NCBI GenBank assembly: GCA_031272715.1
Contig: JAISTH010000011.1
Location: 27,214 to 91,213 of the forward strand
From: Desulfovibrio sp.
GTDB lineage: Bacteria; Desulfobacterota; Desulfovibrionia; Desulfovibrionales; Desulfovibrionaceae
Reading direction: 5' to 3'
Length of the DNA stretch: 64,000 nucleotides
The notes under the pieces were generated by a model. The model saw only the letters and a list, made by a program, of their open reading frames with translations. It searched no databases and was not told the DNA's origin. Shown here piece by piece: positions 8,185-17,329 of the stretch (within the stretch, counting starts at the first letter, position 1; each line of letters starts with the position of its first letter). Both the position numbers and the translations under genes were made by a program.

Positions 8185-9339
8185 ATGCACCCGCAGATGG
8201 AGATGATCCCTTGCGCCATCGTGCGCGGGGGCACCAGCAAGGGCATTTTCCTCAAGGAGGTAGACCTGCCGTCAGACCCGGAGAGGCGCGATGCGGTCAT
8301 ACGGGCCGTGTTCGGCAGTCCAGACCTGCGACAGATCGACGGCCTGGGCGGCGCCGACGTGCTGACCAGCAAGCTCGCCATCATCGGACCCTCGTCCCGG
8401 GCCGACTGCGACATCGACTACACCTTCGGCCAGGTGAGCTTCGAGACGGCCTTCATCGACTATCGGGGGAACTGCGGCAACATCTCCGCTGCAGTGGGAG
8501 GCTTCGCCATCGACGAAGGCATGGTGAGGGCCGTGGAACCCATGACCACGGTGCGCATCCATCTCACCAACTGCGGAAGGGTGCTGACGGCCGAAGTCCC
8601 CGTGGTCGGCGGCAGGGCCGCCGTGGACGGGGATTTCGTCATCGACGGCTGTCCTGGAAGCGGCGCCCGCGTCACGCTGGACTGGTCCGATGTGACCGGT
8701 TCCATCACGGGCAGACTTCTGCCCACGGGGAACCTCAAGGACACCCTGGAGGTCGATGGGAGGAAGTACACCGTCTCCATCGTGGATGCGGGCAATCCCC
8801 TGGTCTTCGTCCACGCCGCGAGCATTGGCATGGTCGGCACCGAAAGCCCTGCCGAGATCGAGGGCAACGGGGCGCTCATGGCGCTCATCGAGAGGATGCG
8901 AGGTCGCGCCGCCGTGCTCTGCGGTCTCGTGGAGAGGCCCGAGGAAGCCTCGACGAGGAGTCCCTACAACCCGTTCTTCGCCATCGTCAGCGAACCGGCG
9001 CCCTACCTGGCCATCAACGGCAAGGAAATAGCCGCGGGGGACGTCGATCTGGTCTCCCGGCTGCTCTTCATGCTCCGGATGCACAAGACCTACCCCATCA
9101 CGGGCACGGTCTGCACCGGAGCGGCCTGCCGTATCCCCGGCACCGTTGCCTGGGAGGTGCTTGGCGAGCGAGGCAGGTCCGCCCCGAGCATCCTCATCGG
9201 CCATCCCAGCGGAGTGGTCCCTGTTGAGGCCAAGGGAGGCGTGGTGGACGGCGTGCCGAAGATCGAGAGGTTGGGAGTCTACCGTACGGCCCGCAGGATC
9301 ATGGACGGGTATGCCTACGTGCGCAAGGGCGTCTTTTGA
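8185..9339 (+). CDS. PrpF-family isomerase/tautomerase
   Basis: A 384-residue enzyme of the PrpF family (diaminopimelate epimerase-like fold), whose members shift a double bond in small dicarboxylates such as aconitate, methylitaconate or 4-oxalomesaconate. Family marks are the N-terminal IPCAIVRGGTSKGIFL, GGADVLTSKLAII with its conserved lysine, the catalytic cysteine in RGNCGNISAAVG, and VDAGNPLVFV in the second lobe. Length is as usual for the family. The start at 8185 has AGGAGG five bases upstream; the frame upstream of it is not protein-like. No prp or aromatic-degradation genes flank it, so the substrate cannot be inferred from context. Confidence 0.92.
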   Translation: MHPQMEMIPCAIVRGGTSKGIFLKEVDLPSDPERRDAVIRAVFGSPDLRQIDGLGGADVLTSKLAIIGPSSRADCDIDYTFGQVSFETAFIDYRGNCGNISAAVGGFAIDEGMVRAVEPMTTVRIHLTNCGRVLTAEVPVVGGRAAVDGDFVIDGCPGSGARVTLDWSDVTGSITGRLLPTGNLKDTLEVDGRKYTVSIVDAGNPLVFVHAASIGMVGTESPAEIEGNGALMALIERMRGRAAVLCGLVERPEEASTRSPYNPFFAIVSEPAPYLAINGKEIAAGDVDLVSRLLFMLRMHKTYPITGTVCTGAACRIPGTVAWEVLGERGRSAPSILIGHPSGVVPVEAKGGVVDGVPKIERLGVYRTARRIMDGYAYVRKGVF

Positions 9340-9677
9340 CCTTGGCCGCGGAGATGAGTGGCGGCACACTGTCCGTTGTCGTCCATCCGGTGGGGCAGGC
9401 ATTCAAGGATGGCGACTCCGTTCCAGGACGTGTGTATATGGGCAAGGGGCGGGCTGCGCAGGACGTGAGTTTTCCGGATGACCGACCGTGGCCGGCCCTG
9501 TCCGCCCAAATGACGGTCTGCGGCTCCCCACGGCGCAAACTCAAATCCACGTGAGAGTATGCTCGGCACCAGGCCTGATTCCGCCGATCCAAACGGAAAC
9601 ACCTTCATCCCGTCGGCATCGCTGCAAGCGCAGGTGCCGGGATCCCCTGGATGACGGAGCGCATGTGGTGGGGCGAC
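9340..9677. other. intergenic spacer, nothing recognised
   Basis: GC-rich 338-base gap between the converging prpF-like gene and the membrane-protein gene. I found no convincing hairpin with a T-run, no RNA gene and no protein-like open frame. Confidence 0.55.
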
Positions 9678-11375
9678 CTATCTTGCCGTGGCCGCCGTGT
9701 CCTCGGGCGCATTGTCGTTGCGGCGCGCTATGAACCAAGTTTCATTGCTCCAGACGATGGTGCCTGCGCCCTCCTGCACCAGACACTCCCGCACCTCGGG
9801 ATCGTCGCAAAGCAGCCACCTTGCACCAGAGGCCAGCCAGAACTTCACGCCGCCCTCATCGCCCAGCAACTTCGCCAGATGTAGCCATTTCTTTGCGCCT
9901 TCGAAGTCCCTGTTGTAGAGGTAGAAAGAACCGTCCTTGAAGGAATGAACCAATGGTCTATGCAACAAGTAGCGAACCGCCATGGCATCGGGAATCCCCA
10001 GGACTGGCTCTCCTGGTGGGGCGAGGCGGTCCAGAGCCTTCAGAGCTTCCAAGTATTTCCTGGCTTCTTCCATTTCCTGGACGGTCTTTTGAGACTGTTG
10101 AAGGCCAAGCACATCTCTTACCTCATAACTAAATGCTCTCATCCATCGACCCTCATCAAATGTAACAATACAGACTATGCTAATAGTTGCCATTATGAAT
10201 ATAGTATGTGGAAACTTTTGCATAAGACATGTTCCAGCCCCGACGACCATGAGCCAAATTATGGGAACTAGAAATCTGGCGCCACGTGGTATTTCTCGTC
10301 CCATAGGCATTCTATCGATATATACAGATAATGATGACTCTACAAATGATAAAATTAGTGCAACACATATTCCAAAAAACATTAATATGCATATTTTTAC
10401 TAGTTTTTTCATTTGTGTCGTGCCTATATACATAATAACTATATATCCGATTATTGCAAGAGGGAGTAGTGGTATTTCGTCGCCGTGAAATAATTTCCCA
10501 TAGTCCTTCGCGAAACGCTTGTCAAATGTTTGTTGGAGAATCTCTAGTTTCTCAGATGTAAAACTACCAGACTGTGTAAGAACTCCATGAAAGAATAGAA
10601 AAGTTGGTACTGCCCATGCGAGCACACACACAATTAAATTTTTAATGTGGTTACTTGTACTAGAGCTGTCAGGCTTACTGAACGCAAACACGACAAAGAA
10701 CATACAACTGGCATTGAGAGAACTGATTCCATGTATATAAATTCCAGCGCCAGCAGCGAACATAATAATTGGTCGCAATAATGGACGATCAATTGTAAGT
10801 ACAGCACCGACAAAGAGAAGTGCGAAATATGCTGAAAAGAAAACTCGTGGTGTAACATCACCTGTTGCTAATCCCCAGAATGTCCCGAATCCGACCCAGA
10901 CAGTAGTCGTCATGAGTACAGATAATAAGACTGACAGAATTATGGATTTGAAAAATAGCCTCCCTACAATATAATAGGCTATGTAGTTGCCTGCGACAGC
11001 AATTGCAGCAGCTCTGAAGAGTCCGAGTACATAGTTATCATCAGGTTGTAAAAGTCTTGCAAGAAATGTCTCAATCGTGGGAAGAGTATTTGAGGGTGTA
11101 GGGACGGCTAGAATAGGATCTTGGGCGAATGGTGCACGATGGGATATGCCTGCGAGGTGTTGTGCATAGCATGCGAGATCACTGCAGATATTCACCCCAT
11201 CGACTGAAGTCGGGATCATGCCGGAGTAGGCGATCCAAGTGTAGATGAGAATCGAGACGATAACAACCAGATCCCAAGGACAAGGATCAAATTGCAGCAT
11301 CTGCCCGGTATTCTTTCCTTGAAATCCCGAACCTTGCGAGGTGACCATCTTGTCAGATGAATTCGATGGGGTCAT
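9678..11375 (-). CDS. polytopic membrane protein of unknown function
   Basis: A 565-residue integral membrane protein. After a hydrophilic N-terminus of about 30 residues come around eleven hydrophobic segments (for example DLVVIVSILIYTWIAY, SIILSVLLSVLMTTTVWVGF, LKKLV-flanked ILMFFGICVALILSF, TIFIMATISIVCIV). A soluble C-terminal domain of about 150 residues follows (EARKYLEALKALDRLAPPGEPVLG onward). The layout, with a first loop containing DGVNICSDLACY and a soluble end that seems to handle a residue list, resembles membrane glycosyltransferase-like or uncharacterised polytopic families, but I see no diagnostic motif. A strong AGGAGGGG site precedes the ATG at 11375. The membrane part is AT-rich while the C-terminal part is GC-rich. 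It may belong with the disrupted methyltransferase upstream. Confidence 0.8.
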   Translation of the reverse strand: MTPSNSSDKMVTSQGSGFQGKNTGQMLQFDPCPWDLVVIVSILIYTWIAYSGMIPTSVDGVNICSDLACYAQHLAGISHRAPFAQDPILAVPTPSNTLPTIETFLARLLQPDDNYVLGLFRAAAIAVAGNYIAYYIVGRLFFKSIILSVLLSVLMTTTVWVGFGTFWGLATGDVTPRVFFSAYFALLFVGAVLTIDRPLLRPIIMFAAGAGIYIHGISSLNASCMFFVVFAFSKPDSSSTSNHIKNLIVCVLAWAVPTFLFFHGVLTQSGSFTSEKLEILQQTFDKRFAKDYGKLFHGDEIPLLPLAIIGYIVIMYIGTTQMKKLVKICILMFFGICVALILSFVESSLSVYIDRMPMGREIPRGARFLVPIIWLMVVGAGTCLMQKFPHTIFIMATISIVCIVTFDEGRWMRAFSYEVRDVLGLQQSQKTVQEMEEARKYLEALKALDRLAPPGEPVLGIPDAMAVRYLLHRPLVHSFKDGSFYLYNRDFEGAKKWLHLAKLLGDEGGVKFWLASGARWLLCDDPEVRECLVQEGAGTIVWSNETWFIARRNDNAPEDTAATAR

Positions 11376-11517
11376 GCGGCCCCTCCTAACATTATCGCAT
11401 GAGCCTTTTGAGTCATGGAGATATACCTTGAGGTGGTTACAAAGAAATAGGTTAGAGTTTATCGACCATATTTGATTTGCTTCTAGACTTTAGAATTTGT
11501 AAGTGTACATAAGTATA

Positions 11518-12273
11518 TTATGTCGTCTCACGGCGCAACATATATGTTGCCATTTTAGGATTACCAGTTATGAGCGTTGAAAATGTTGCGCTACGCTCAA
11601 GCTTATAACCACAGTCATTTGCAAGTTTATTAACCTCATCACTGTCAATGCGTAGTTTATACTCTGATGGACGTCGTTTTTCAACTGGAAGATTCCAGTC
11701 AGCGGAGTGATATTGACTGTTCTTTACTTTATCATATGCATGTGTCGCCGCAGTAAAAATTATGATGCCGTTGAGCTTTAAATATGGACGATATGTCTTA
11801 AGAAAAATCGTAAGGTTTTCATATGGCTGACATTCTGGCCATGATGTCGAGAACACAGCATCAACCCCATCGTTGAGAATTTTCTTTGTCTTCTCTTTCT
11901 CAGGGGCCAGCGCATTGTCCTGCCAGACGTCCATGTCGACATTCTTCATTTCAGATATCTTATGCGCAAGGCAGACTGCCTCTTGTGAGATATCAATGCC
12001 GTGTACGTCATGAAATCCCTGTCCCATGAGCTAGAGCAAGTTCATTCCGCCGCCGCAGGCAGGTTCAAAAATTGTTGCATCGTGGTTGAGCGTGGCGACA
12101 AGCCATTCGCATGCCGTGCAGGCATGGCGACGATACTTTCTCCGATTGACTGCATGTATGTGCCATCGCTCTGCACCGCATGATGCCACCATTGATTCGA
12201 TCTCATTCGGTTGTATACCGATATCTTGGTCGATCGGTAAGTTATACTTTATATATTGAATGATATCAAGCAT
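11518..12273 (-). pseudogene. class I SAM-dependent methyltransferase with in-frame TAG
   Basis: From the ATG at 12273 (AGGAGG six bases upstream) the frame reads MLDIIQYIKYNLPIDQDIG, a region with paired cysteines (HACTACEW), then SAM-binding motif I (ATIFEPACGGGMNLL). An in-frame TAG at 12031-12033 follows, and the same frame resumes with LMGQGFHDVHGIDISQEAV (motif I/II with the acidic residue that binds the SAM ribose) and later DAVFSTSWPECQPYENL. The two halves form one continuous methyltransferase of about 251 residues, so a single substitution has interrupted it inside the cofactor-binding region. Suppression of the amber codon cannot be excluded, but nothing nearby suggests pyrrolysine use, so decay is the simplest reading. 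The gene is AT-rich, and its substrate is unknown. Confidence 0.85.
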
Positions 12274-12329
12274 AATTTTCCTCCTGTAAGATATTCGCAA
12301 TTGAGCACCATTGACGCATGAAATAAAAA

Positions 12330-12363
12330 ATCCCATTCATACGCAAGGGCGTACGAATGGGAT
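12330..12363 (-). terminator. intrinsic terminator, minus strand
   Basis: Inverted repeat with 15-base arms (one G-U-type mismatch) and an AAGG loop. On the minus strand it is followed directly by TTTTTTATTT. It would stop transcription arriving from higher coordinates, yet no recognisable gene lies there; the only candidate is the short transcript described at 12330-12510. Confidence 0.75.
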
Positions 12364-12458
12364 GCAAAAGAAAATAGTATTGATGTGGTCATCGTGAGAT
12401 GACGCACTCGACGGAAATAGGAAGAGGCCGCGAGCGAATTTCGCTAACGGCTTTCTAA

Positions 12459-12510
12459 GGTAGGTAGGTAGGTAGGTAGGTAGGTAGGTAGGTAGGTAGG
12501 TAGGTAGGTA
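12459..12510. repeat. (GGTA)13 tetranucleotide microsatellite
   Basis: Thirteen perfect copies of GGTA followed by a partial unit. Long perfect tetranucleotide tracts are rare in bacteria and are prone to slipped-strand copy-number change; in known cases they switch genes on and off. Here the tract lies between a promoter-like site and a terminator on the minus strand, not inside a convincing gene. Confidence 0.97.
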
Positions 12511-12516
12511 GGTGCA

Positions 12517-12544
12517 AGTATCGTGCCATTGCATGCACGCTCAA
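12517..12544 (-). promoter_or_regulatory. candidate sigma70 promoter next to GGTA tract
   Basis: On the minus strand TTGAGC (12539-12544) and GATACT (12517-12522) are separated by 16 bases, each matching four of six consensus positions. Transcription would begin in or just before the repeat tract. Confidence 0.35.
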
Positions 12545-13476
12545 TTGCACCCTCTTCTCCTTACCCATCTGCCGATCCTCCGCCGTGGTACGGGCTGGAC
12601 TCCTCCCATCTGCAGGGAGGAACCTTGGACTTCTACACCCTGCCGGAAAACCCGTCAACAAATTTGTTTGAACCTTCGGGGGCGTCACTTGCAGGATTCT
12701 TTCCACGCCCCTAGCGACTGGCGGGATCCGGGGCATCTGGCCGATTTCCGGGTTCCGCATGCAGGGATGGACCGGGCATGCCGCCCATCCTTCCCGTGCC
12801 TGCGCGGTGCTCGGCGATGTCCTTGCGATGTGTCCTTGGGTGAGTGCACTGGAGGTGTCCGCCACGGTTCGCCCTCGTCGCATCAGGTCCGCGACAATCC
12901 GGCAGGGGCTTGCCTGGGGCGTGGATGAGAATTTCGTGCCAGCGGTTGGGCGGGCTTTTTGAAGTGAACGGTGGAGACGAGAGCAAGGAAAATGCAGCTT
13001 CCATTTTGGTCCAGTTCGCAAGTTGCCTGTGTTGGTGTGTTGGCATGCGAACCCATCATGGTGGTCCAATGGTGGAACGACAACCGGAAGAACCCCGACC
13101 TTGAGCTAGGCGGCTGATCCAAGGTTCATGGATGAATGCGACCGGTCGCATGCCGCATTTCCTGGTTGCGGCATGCTCCTTGTGAAGGCTTGCAGGACGG
13201 CGGGACGCGGGAATCCCCGCCGGCGGGGATTGGGTGCGGAATGGGGCAGGCAAGGCCGTCCAGGTGTTCCAAGGATGGCGGATATCCATTATCATCACGG
13301 CCACTGGGCGGCAGCCTTGGGGGGCAGTGCGGCGTCTGGGCACCCTATGTGGCGATGTGCGGCCTTTTCCATCCCCCCCTGCGGCCTAGGTCGTCCCAGG
13401 CCGAGAATGTCACGGCTCGCAGCATTGTTTGTCGGCCTCGCTGGCCGATCCGCTTCCATCATCAGAAGGAGTCGCC
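12545..13476. other. gene-free spacer upstream of nitrilase gene
   Basis: GC-rich 0.9 kb without a supportable gene. A minus-strand frame (12455-13069) ends in a Pro-Thr-Tyr-Leu repeat only because it reads through the GGTA tract, and the remainder lacks protein features. A motif around 13007-13020 (TTTTGGTCCAGTTCG) recurs in diverged form near 16630 and 59812. Confidence 0.5.
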
Positions 13477-14436
13477 ATGGCGGACAGCGTTCGCGTCGCG
13501 GTCGTGCAGGCCGCCCCAACACCCTTCGACAAGGCCTCCGCTCTCGCGAAGGTCGTATCCCTGACGCGGGATGCGGCGGCCCAGGGCGCCAGGATCGTCC
13601 TCTTCCCCGAGGCGTACATCCCCTGCTACCCGCGTGGGATGACCTTCGGGGCGAACGTGGGGAAACGGACCGACGAGGGGCGCAAGGACTTCAGGCGCTA
13701 CTACGAACAGGCGGTGGACGTCCCCGGGGACGAGATCGCGCAGCTCGGCCAGATCGCCGCCGAGACGGGCGTCTATCTTGTTGTCGGGGTCATCGAGCGG
13801 GACGGCGGGAGCCTCCACTGCGCGGTCGCCTTCCTCGGCCCCGATGGGGCGTATCTCGGCAAGCACAGGAAGCTCAAGCCCACCGGATCCGAACGGCTGG
13901 TCTGGAGTCAGGGCGACGGGAGCACGCTTCCGGTGATCGAGACGCCCTACGGGAAGATGTGCGCCGTGATCTGCTGGGAGAACTACATGCCTCTGCTGCG
14001 CGCCGCCATGTACGCCAAGGGGACGACGATATACCTCGCCCCCACGGCCGACGCCCGGGACAACTGGCAGGCGTCGATGCGGCATATCGCCCTGGAGGGG
14101 CGCTGCTTCGTGCTTGCCTGCAATCAGTTCCAGACGAAGGACATGGTGCCGACGGATTTGTCGGGATACGGCGATCTGGCGGGCGAGCCCGATGTGATGT
14201 GCCGCGGCGGCAGCGCCATCATCGACCCCATGGGGAACTATCTTGCGGGCCCTCTCTACGGCGAGGAGGGCATCCTTCTGGCCGATCTCGACCTCGGGCG
14301 TCTGGCGGAGGCGAGGTTCGACTTCGACGTCGTGGGCCACTACGCCCGCAACGATGTCTTCACGCTGATCGTGGACGAGCGCCCGAAGCGTGGGGCCGTG
14401 TTCCTGCGGGACGATGATGCTTCACAGGAGGCATGA
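13477..14436 (+). CDS. nitrilase-family carbon-nitrogen hydrolase
   Basis: A 319-residue member of the nitrilase superfamily, branch 1 type, which converts nitriles (R-CN) to carboxylic acids and ammonia. The Glu-Lys-Cys triad is visible: E in LFPEAYIPCYPRG, K in GKHRKLKPTGSER, and C in AVICWENYMPL. The C-terminal region holds APTADARDNW and CFVLACNQF, which are typical of true nitrilases rather than amidases. Length fits. The start at 13477 has AAGGAG with five bases of spacing. The gene stands alone between a gene-free spacer and a two-sided terminator, so it is probably a single-gene unit. The natural substrate is unknown. Confidence 0.93.
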   Translation: MADSVRVAVVQAAPTPFDKASALAKVVSLTRDAAAQGARIVLFPEAYIPCYPRGMTFGANVGKRTDEGRKDFRRYYEQAVDVPGDEIAQLGQIAAETGVYLVVGVIERDGGSLHCAVAFLGPDGAYLGKHRKLKPTGSERLVWSQGDGSTLPVIETPYGKMCAVICWENYMPLLRAAMYAKGTTIYLAPTADARDNWQASMRHIALEGRCFVLACNQFQTKDMVPTDLSGYGDLAGEPDVMCRGGSAIIDPMGNYLAGPLYGEEGILLADLDLGRLAEARFDFDVVGHYARNDVFTLIVDERPKRGAVFLRDDDASQEA

Positions 14437-14496
14437 GATCGCAACTGCTGCGAAGCCGCTAAATCGATCCGCTCTCACTCAAATTCCAGTCAAAAT

Positions 14497-14528
14497 GCAA
14501 AAGGCGTCCTTTTCGGGACGCCTTTTGC
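14497..14528. terminator. bidirectional intrinsic terminator
   Basis: Thirteen-base arms (GCAAAAGGCGTCC and complement) around a TTTTCG loop, between the converging nitrilase gene and the minus-strand ATPase gene. Outer bases GTCAA/TTGAC may extend the stem. T-runs lie within and after the arms on both strands, so it can serve both genes. Confidence 0.85.
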
Positions 14529-14549
14529 TTGACTGTTCAATATATTGTT

Positions 14550-15772
14550 CTATACAATAGGAGCATTGAGAATCTCGTCAATCTTTTGACGCAGTTCTGG
14601 CAATGTGACGGTAGAAGAGGTATCCGCTCCTTGGAATGGCACCACGGTAAATGCAAAATCTTCAGGTATGCCAAGTTTCTCCATCGCCCTGTAAGCCCCA
14701 GATGACAAGTGTGCGCTCGGCGATGTTTTGCACTCTATGGCTATAAGTTTCCGTCCATCATCCAGTATAAAGTCAATTTCGTTCTGGTCCTCATCCCTAT
14801 AAAAGAATATATTTTCGCCGTTTGACCGAGGATACCAAGCTCGAAGATGGTTTAGCACAATCTGCTCCCACATAGCACCGTAAACTTTTGAGTTTGTTTG
14901 TGATTTAATTTCATTATATGATTTTATGTTTAATCCATTGGCCACTAAGCCTGAATCAGTAACATAAATTTTTGGTGTCTTTATCATCCATTTAAGCGAA
15001 TTTTTTGTATATGGTGGAATAGAATCAATAAGATAAAGTCCAAGTAATAATTTAATGCATGCTTGAGCATCGGTTTTAGTTATTTGGAGAGAGCTGAGTA
15101 TTTTTTTGAGATTCGTTTCTTGGCCATTAACTGCAACAAGCGCTTTCCAGAGAGATTCAAGAGAATCGGTATTAAATTTCCACCAACCTTGAAAATCTCT
15201 ATGTAAAAATTGAAATATATAATCCTTTTCCCAAGCGAGTGAATCGTCATCACTTTCTGCGAGATAGCTGTCTGGGAATGCCCCGCGAAAAAAATATCTT
15301 TGCATGTCGCAATTAGGAATTTCTGTCACCAAAAAAGTAGAGAGGCGTCTATAGCCAATTCTTCCAGGTAGTGATTCAGTTGTCTGCCGTAATAAAATTG
15401 GCTCAGCAGACCCAAGAATGAGAAAGCGTCCAAGATGTGTTATTTTATGGTTCTCGTCTCGTGAGTGCGAAATTCTATCGCCCAATACTCTCAAAGTGGG
15501 AAAAAGATTAGGGCGAAGCTGTATTTCGTCAATGACGATAAGGCCATCCATATTATCTTCAAGGAGGTCAATTGCCTGAATGTCGTCTTCAATTTTTTTA
15601 AGATCTTTTTTGTACTGAAGATCGAGGTAAAGGCATTTCTCAGATGTATTGCAAATATTTTAGCAATAGACGATTTTCCGCACTGTTGCGGCCCAATAAT
15701 TCCCGTTATGGGACGTGTGCGTAATGTTTGGTAAATTTCATCTTCAAGCATTCTGTGGATATATGTACTCAT
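14550..15772 (-). pseudogene. DUF4143-type ATPase, frameshifted
   Basis: P-loop ATPase of the AAA/DUF4143 group (about 400 residues) broken by one frameshift. The N-terminal part from the ATG at 15772 holds Walker A (GIIGPQQCGKSSIAK). At about 15628-15632 the frame is lost: the expected YLDLQYKKDL continues in another frame. Adding one T in the codons for Ala-Phe-Tyr restores a continuous protein running into DNMDGLIVIDEIQLRPNLFP (Walker B), FLILGSAEPILL, and the C-terminal nuclease-like half with EIDFILDDGRKLIAIECK. Such proteins are common accessory-genome genes of unknown role. The break may be real decay or an assembly indel in a short T-run. Confidence 0.88.
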
Positions 15773-16328
15773 GGTAAAAACATCCTTGTAAAGGTTGTCT
15801 AGTTTATAAGCTAATGTTCAGGGTAATGTGGAAAATTATAATAAAGTAAAAACATAATAAATAAAAACAGTACAAAATTTTAGATATTATTTTTTGCTCA
15901 GCGCACTACAAATGTAAGCAAGATATTTATATATCACAACAAAAAATAATTTTAAAATTTAAAGAAATTTATATTTCGCTCGCGACAATCAGTTCTATAA
16001 ACATGTATCTCAGAGCAATTACAAAATGACATGCGATAGGGATCATGCTAAAATAACGTCTAGATGGCCCTTCTTTTCGCCTCCAAAACCCTCTCGTAGC
16101 GCAAACCAGCGTCACTTCATCAAATTGCCATGGATTCGGATCCATGCGTGAACCATGTCCGGTTTGCCGACAGGATCCTTGCTACCGCGATGCCCGTACA
16201 ACCCACTGCCGTACACTTGCGCAAATCATCATGTCACATGTCGGGGTTCTGCGCAAGCGGCCAAGGACGACGGCCAAGTCGATCACCGAGTGGGCGGTTG
16301 GCATGCCCCACCGCTCCACTGTCCACGT
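15773..16328. other. AT-rich then GC-rich spacer before CRISPR-like repeats
   Basis: The first 280 bases are strongly AT-rich and should hold the promoter of the minus-strand ATPase gene. From about 16060 the composition turns GC-rich. No gene, tRNA or cas-like sequence was recognised. Confidence 0.55.
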
Positions 16329-16482
16329 GCAGAACCTCCGCCCCTCGGGGAGCGGACGCACAAAGGGCGGCACCACAGATAACAGAGATAGCAGAACCTC
16401 CGCCCCTCGGGGAGCGGACCGTGTGTCTCATAGGCCGTGGCTGGCTTGTGTAAGCAGAACCTCCGCCCCTCGGGGAGCGGAC
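16329..16482. CRISPR. three-repeat CRISPR-like array
   Basis: Three identical 29-base repeats at 16329-16357, 16391-16419 and 16454-16482, each beginning GCAGAACCTCCG and ending GAGCGGAC, with a partly palindromic core. They are separated by two unrelated unique stretches of 33 and 34 bases. A 29-base repeat with spacers of about 33 bases matches type I-E arrays. A possible degenerate fourth repeat begins near 16513. No cas genes are present in the window and no obvious leader can be named, so the array may be an orphan or remnant. The identity of all 29 bases combined with unrelated spacers argues against ordinary intergenic repeats. Confidence 0.6.
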
Positions 16483-17329
16483 ACCGCGGACCGCCCCGGC
16501 GTCTCGGAGATCCGCGGAACCCGCGACTCTTCCGCCCAGGGCGACCGAACCCATGCGGTACATGGCATGGCGGAAGAGAACGCCTCCCACCCTGTCCGGC
16601 GATGTTTCCGATGTCGTCACCAACCCAAAATTTCACGTACTGGACCAAAAGGGCACATTCGTGGAAATGGCGCCATTGCTGGGTTGGACGGGATCTTTCG
16701 CGCATCCGGACGGACGTGTTCGGCCGGGGCATCGTGAATCCGTGATGAACTGCCGGAAAACGGCCATGGGTGCGGCATTTGGGCACTGCGAGGCCCAGCG
16801 GGTCACGAAGTCGTCCTCTCCAGGCACCAATACGGCCCTCGCGCCATACTGGTCCAAAGGGAAGACGCCGGAGAACATGAACAAAGTCCTTGTTTGCAAG
16901 GCCGGCAAGCGAAAGGGCGAAGCGGTCGGTCGCGGACGACGGCACGTCGCAGGGAACGGCCCTGCAGCGGCGACGACTCGATGCGGGGAAACCTCGCGTG
17001 AATCTGGGAGGCGATGGCGGACCGTCGGATCGCGAACCGCCCGGGCGCGACGTCGGCGCGACGTCTCCAGGCCATGAACCGCACGGGCGACATTCCCGAC
17101 CATGACCATATATATGATAATGGATCCCCCCATCCGCGCCCCATGGGATCCGCCCCGGGGCCCCGCGCGGTGCCCCGCCCTCGCCCGTGGCCGGCCCTCG
17201 GGGCGTCGCCTTTGCCTCCCCGGCATGCCCTGCGGAACCTCCCGGGTTGCCTTGAGCGCCAAGCGTTGCTACCTTTGTCACGGTCCGCTCCCGCCCCGGA
17301 GCGGCCGGTCCGCAGCGGAGGAGACGCAC
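16483..17329. other. gene-free spacer upstream of ftsY
   Basis: GC-rich 0.85 kb with overlapping open frames on both strands but none with recognisable protein features. A long minus-strand frame crosses from the ftsY region to the CRISPR-like repeats and is composition-driven. No RNA gene was recognised; in particular no signal recognition particle RNA core was found. Confidence 0.5.

Larger units (their letters stand above)
12330..12510 (-). ncRNA. candidate small transcript beginning in a (UACC)n tract
   Basis: A promoter-like pair on the minus strand (TTGAGC, 16 bases, GATACT; 12517-12544) sits immediately upstream of the tetranucleotide tract, and an intrinsic terminator (12330-12363) lies about 150 bases downstream. 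No protein-like frame lies between. The predicted RNA of about 180 nt would start in thirteen UACC repeats and end in the terminator hairpin. This is a candidate from signal placement alone; a change in repeat number would alter its 5' end. Confidence 0.3.

Noticed and set aside
12031..12033. Pyrrolysine at the TAG in the methyltransferase
   Set aside because: The position is in a SAM-binding loop, not the active site of a methylamine-type enzyme, and no pyl genes are in the window; a nonsense mutation is simpler.
12455..13069. Minus-strand protein ending in Pro-Thr-Tyr-Leu repeats
   Set aside because: The repeats come only from reading through the GGTA tract; the rest lacks protein-like composition and a start signal.
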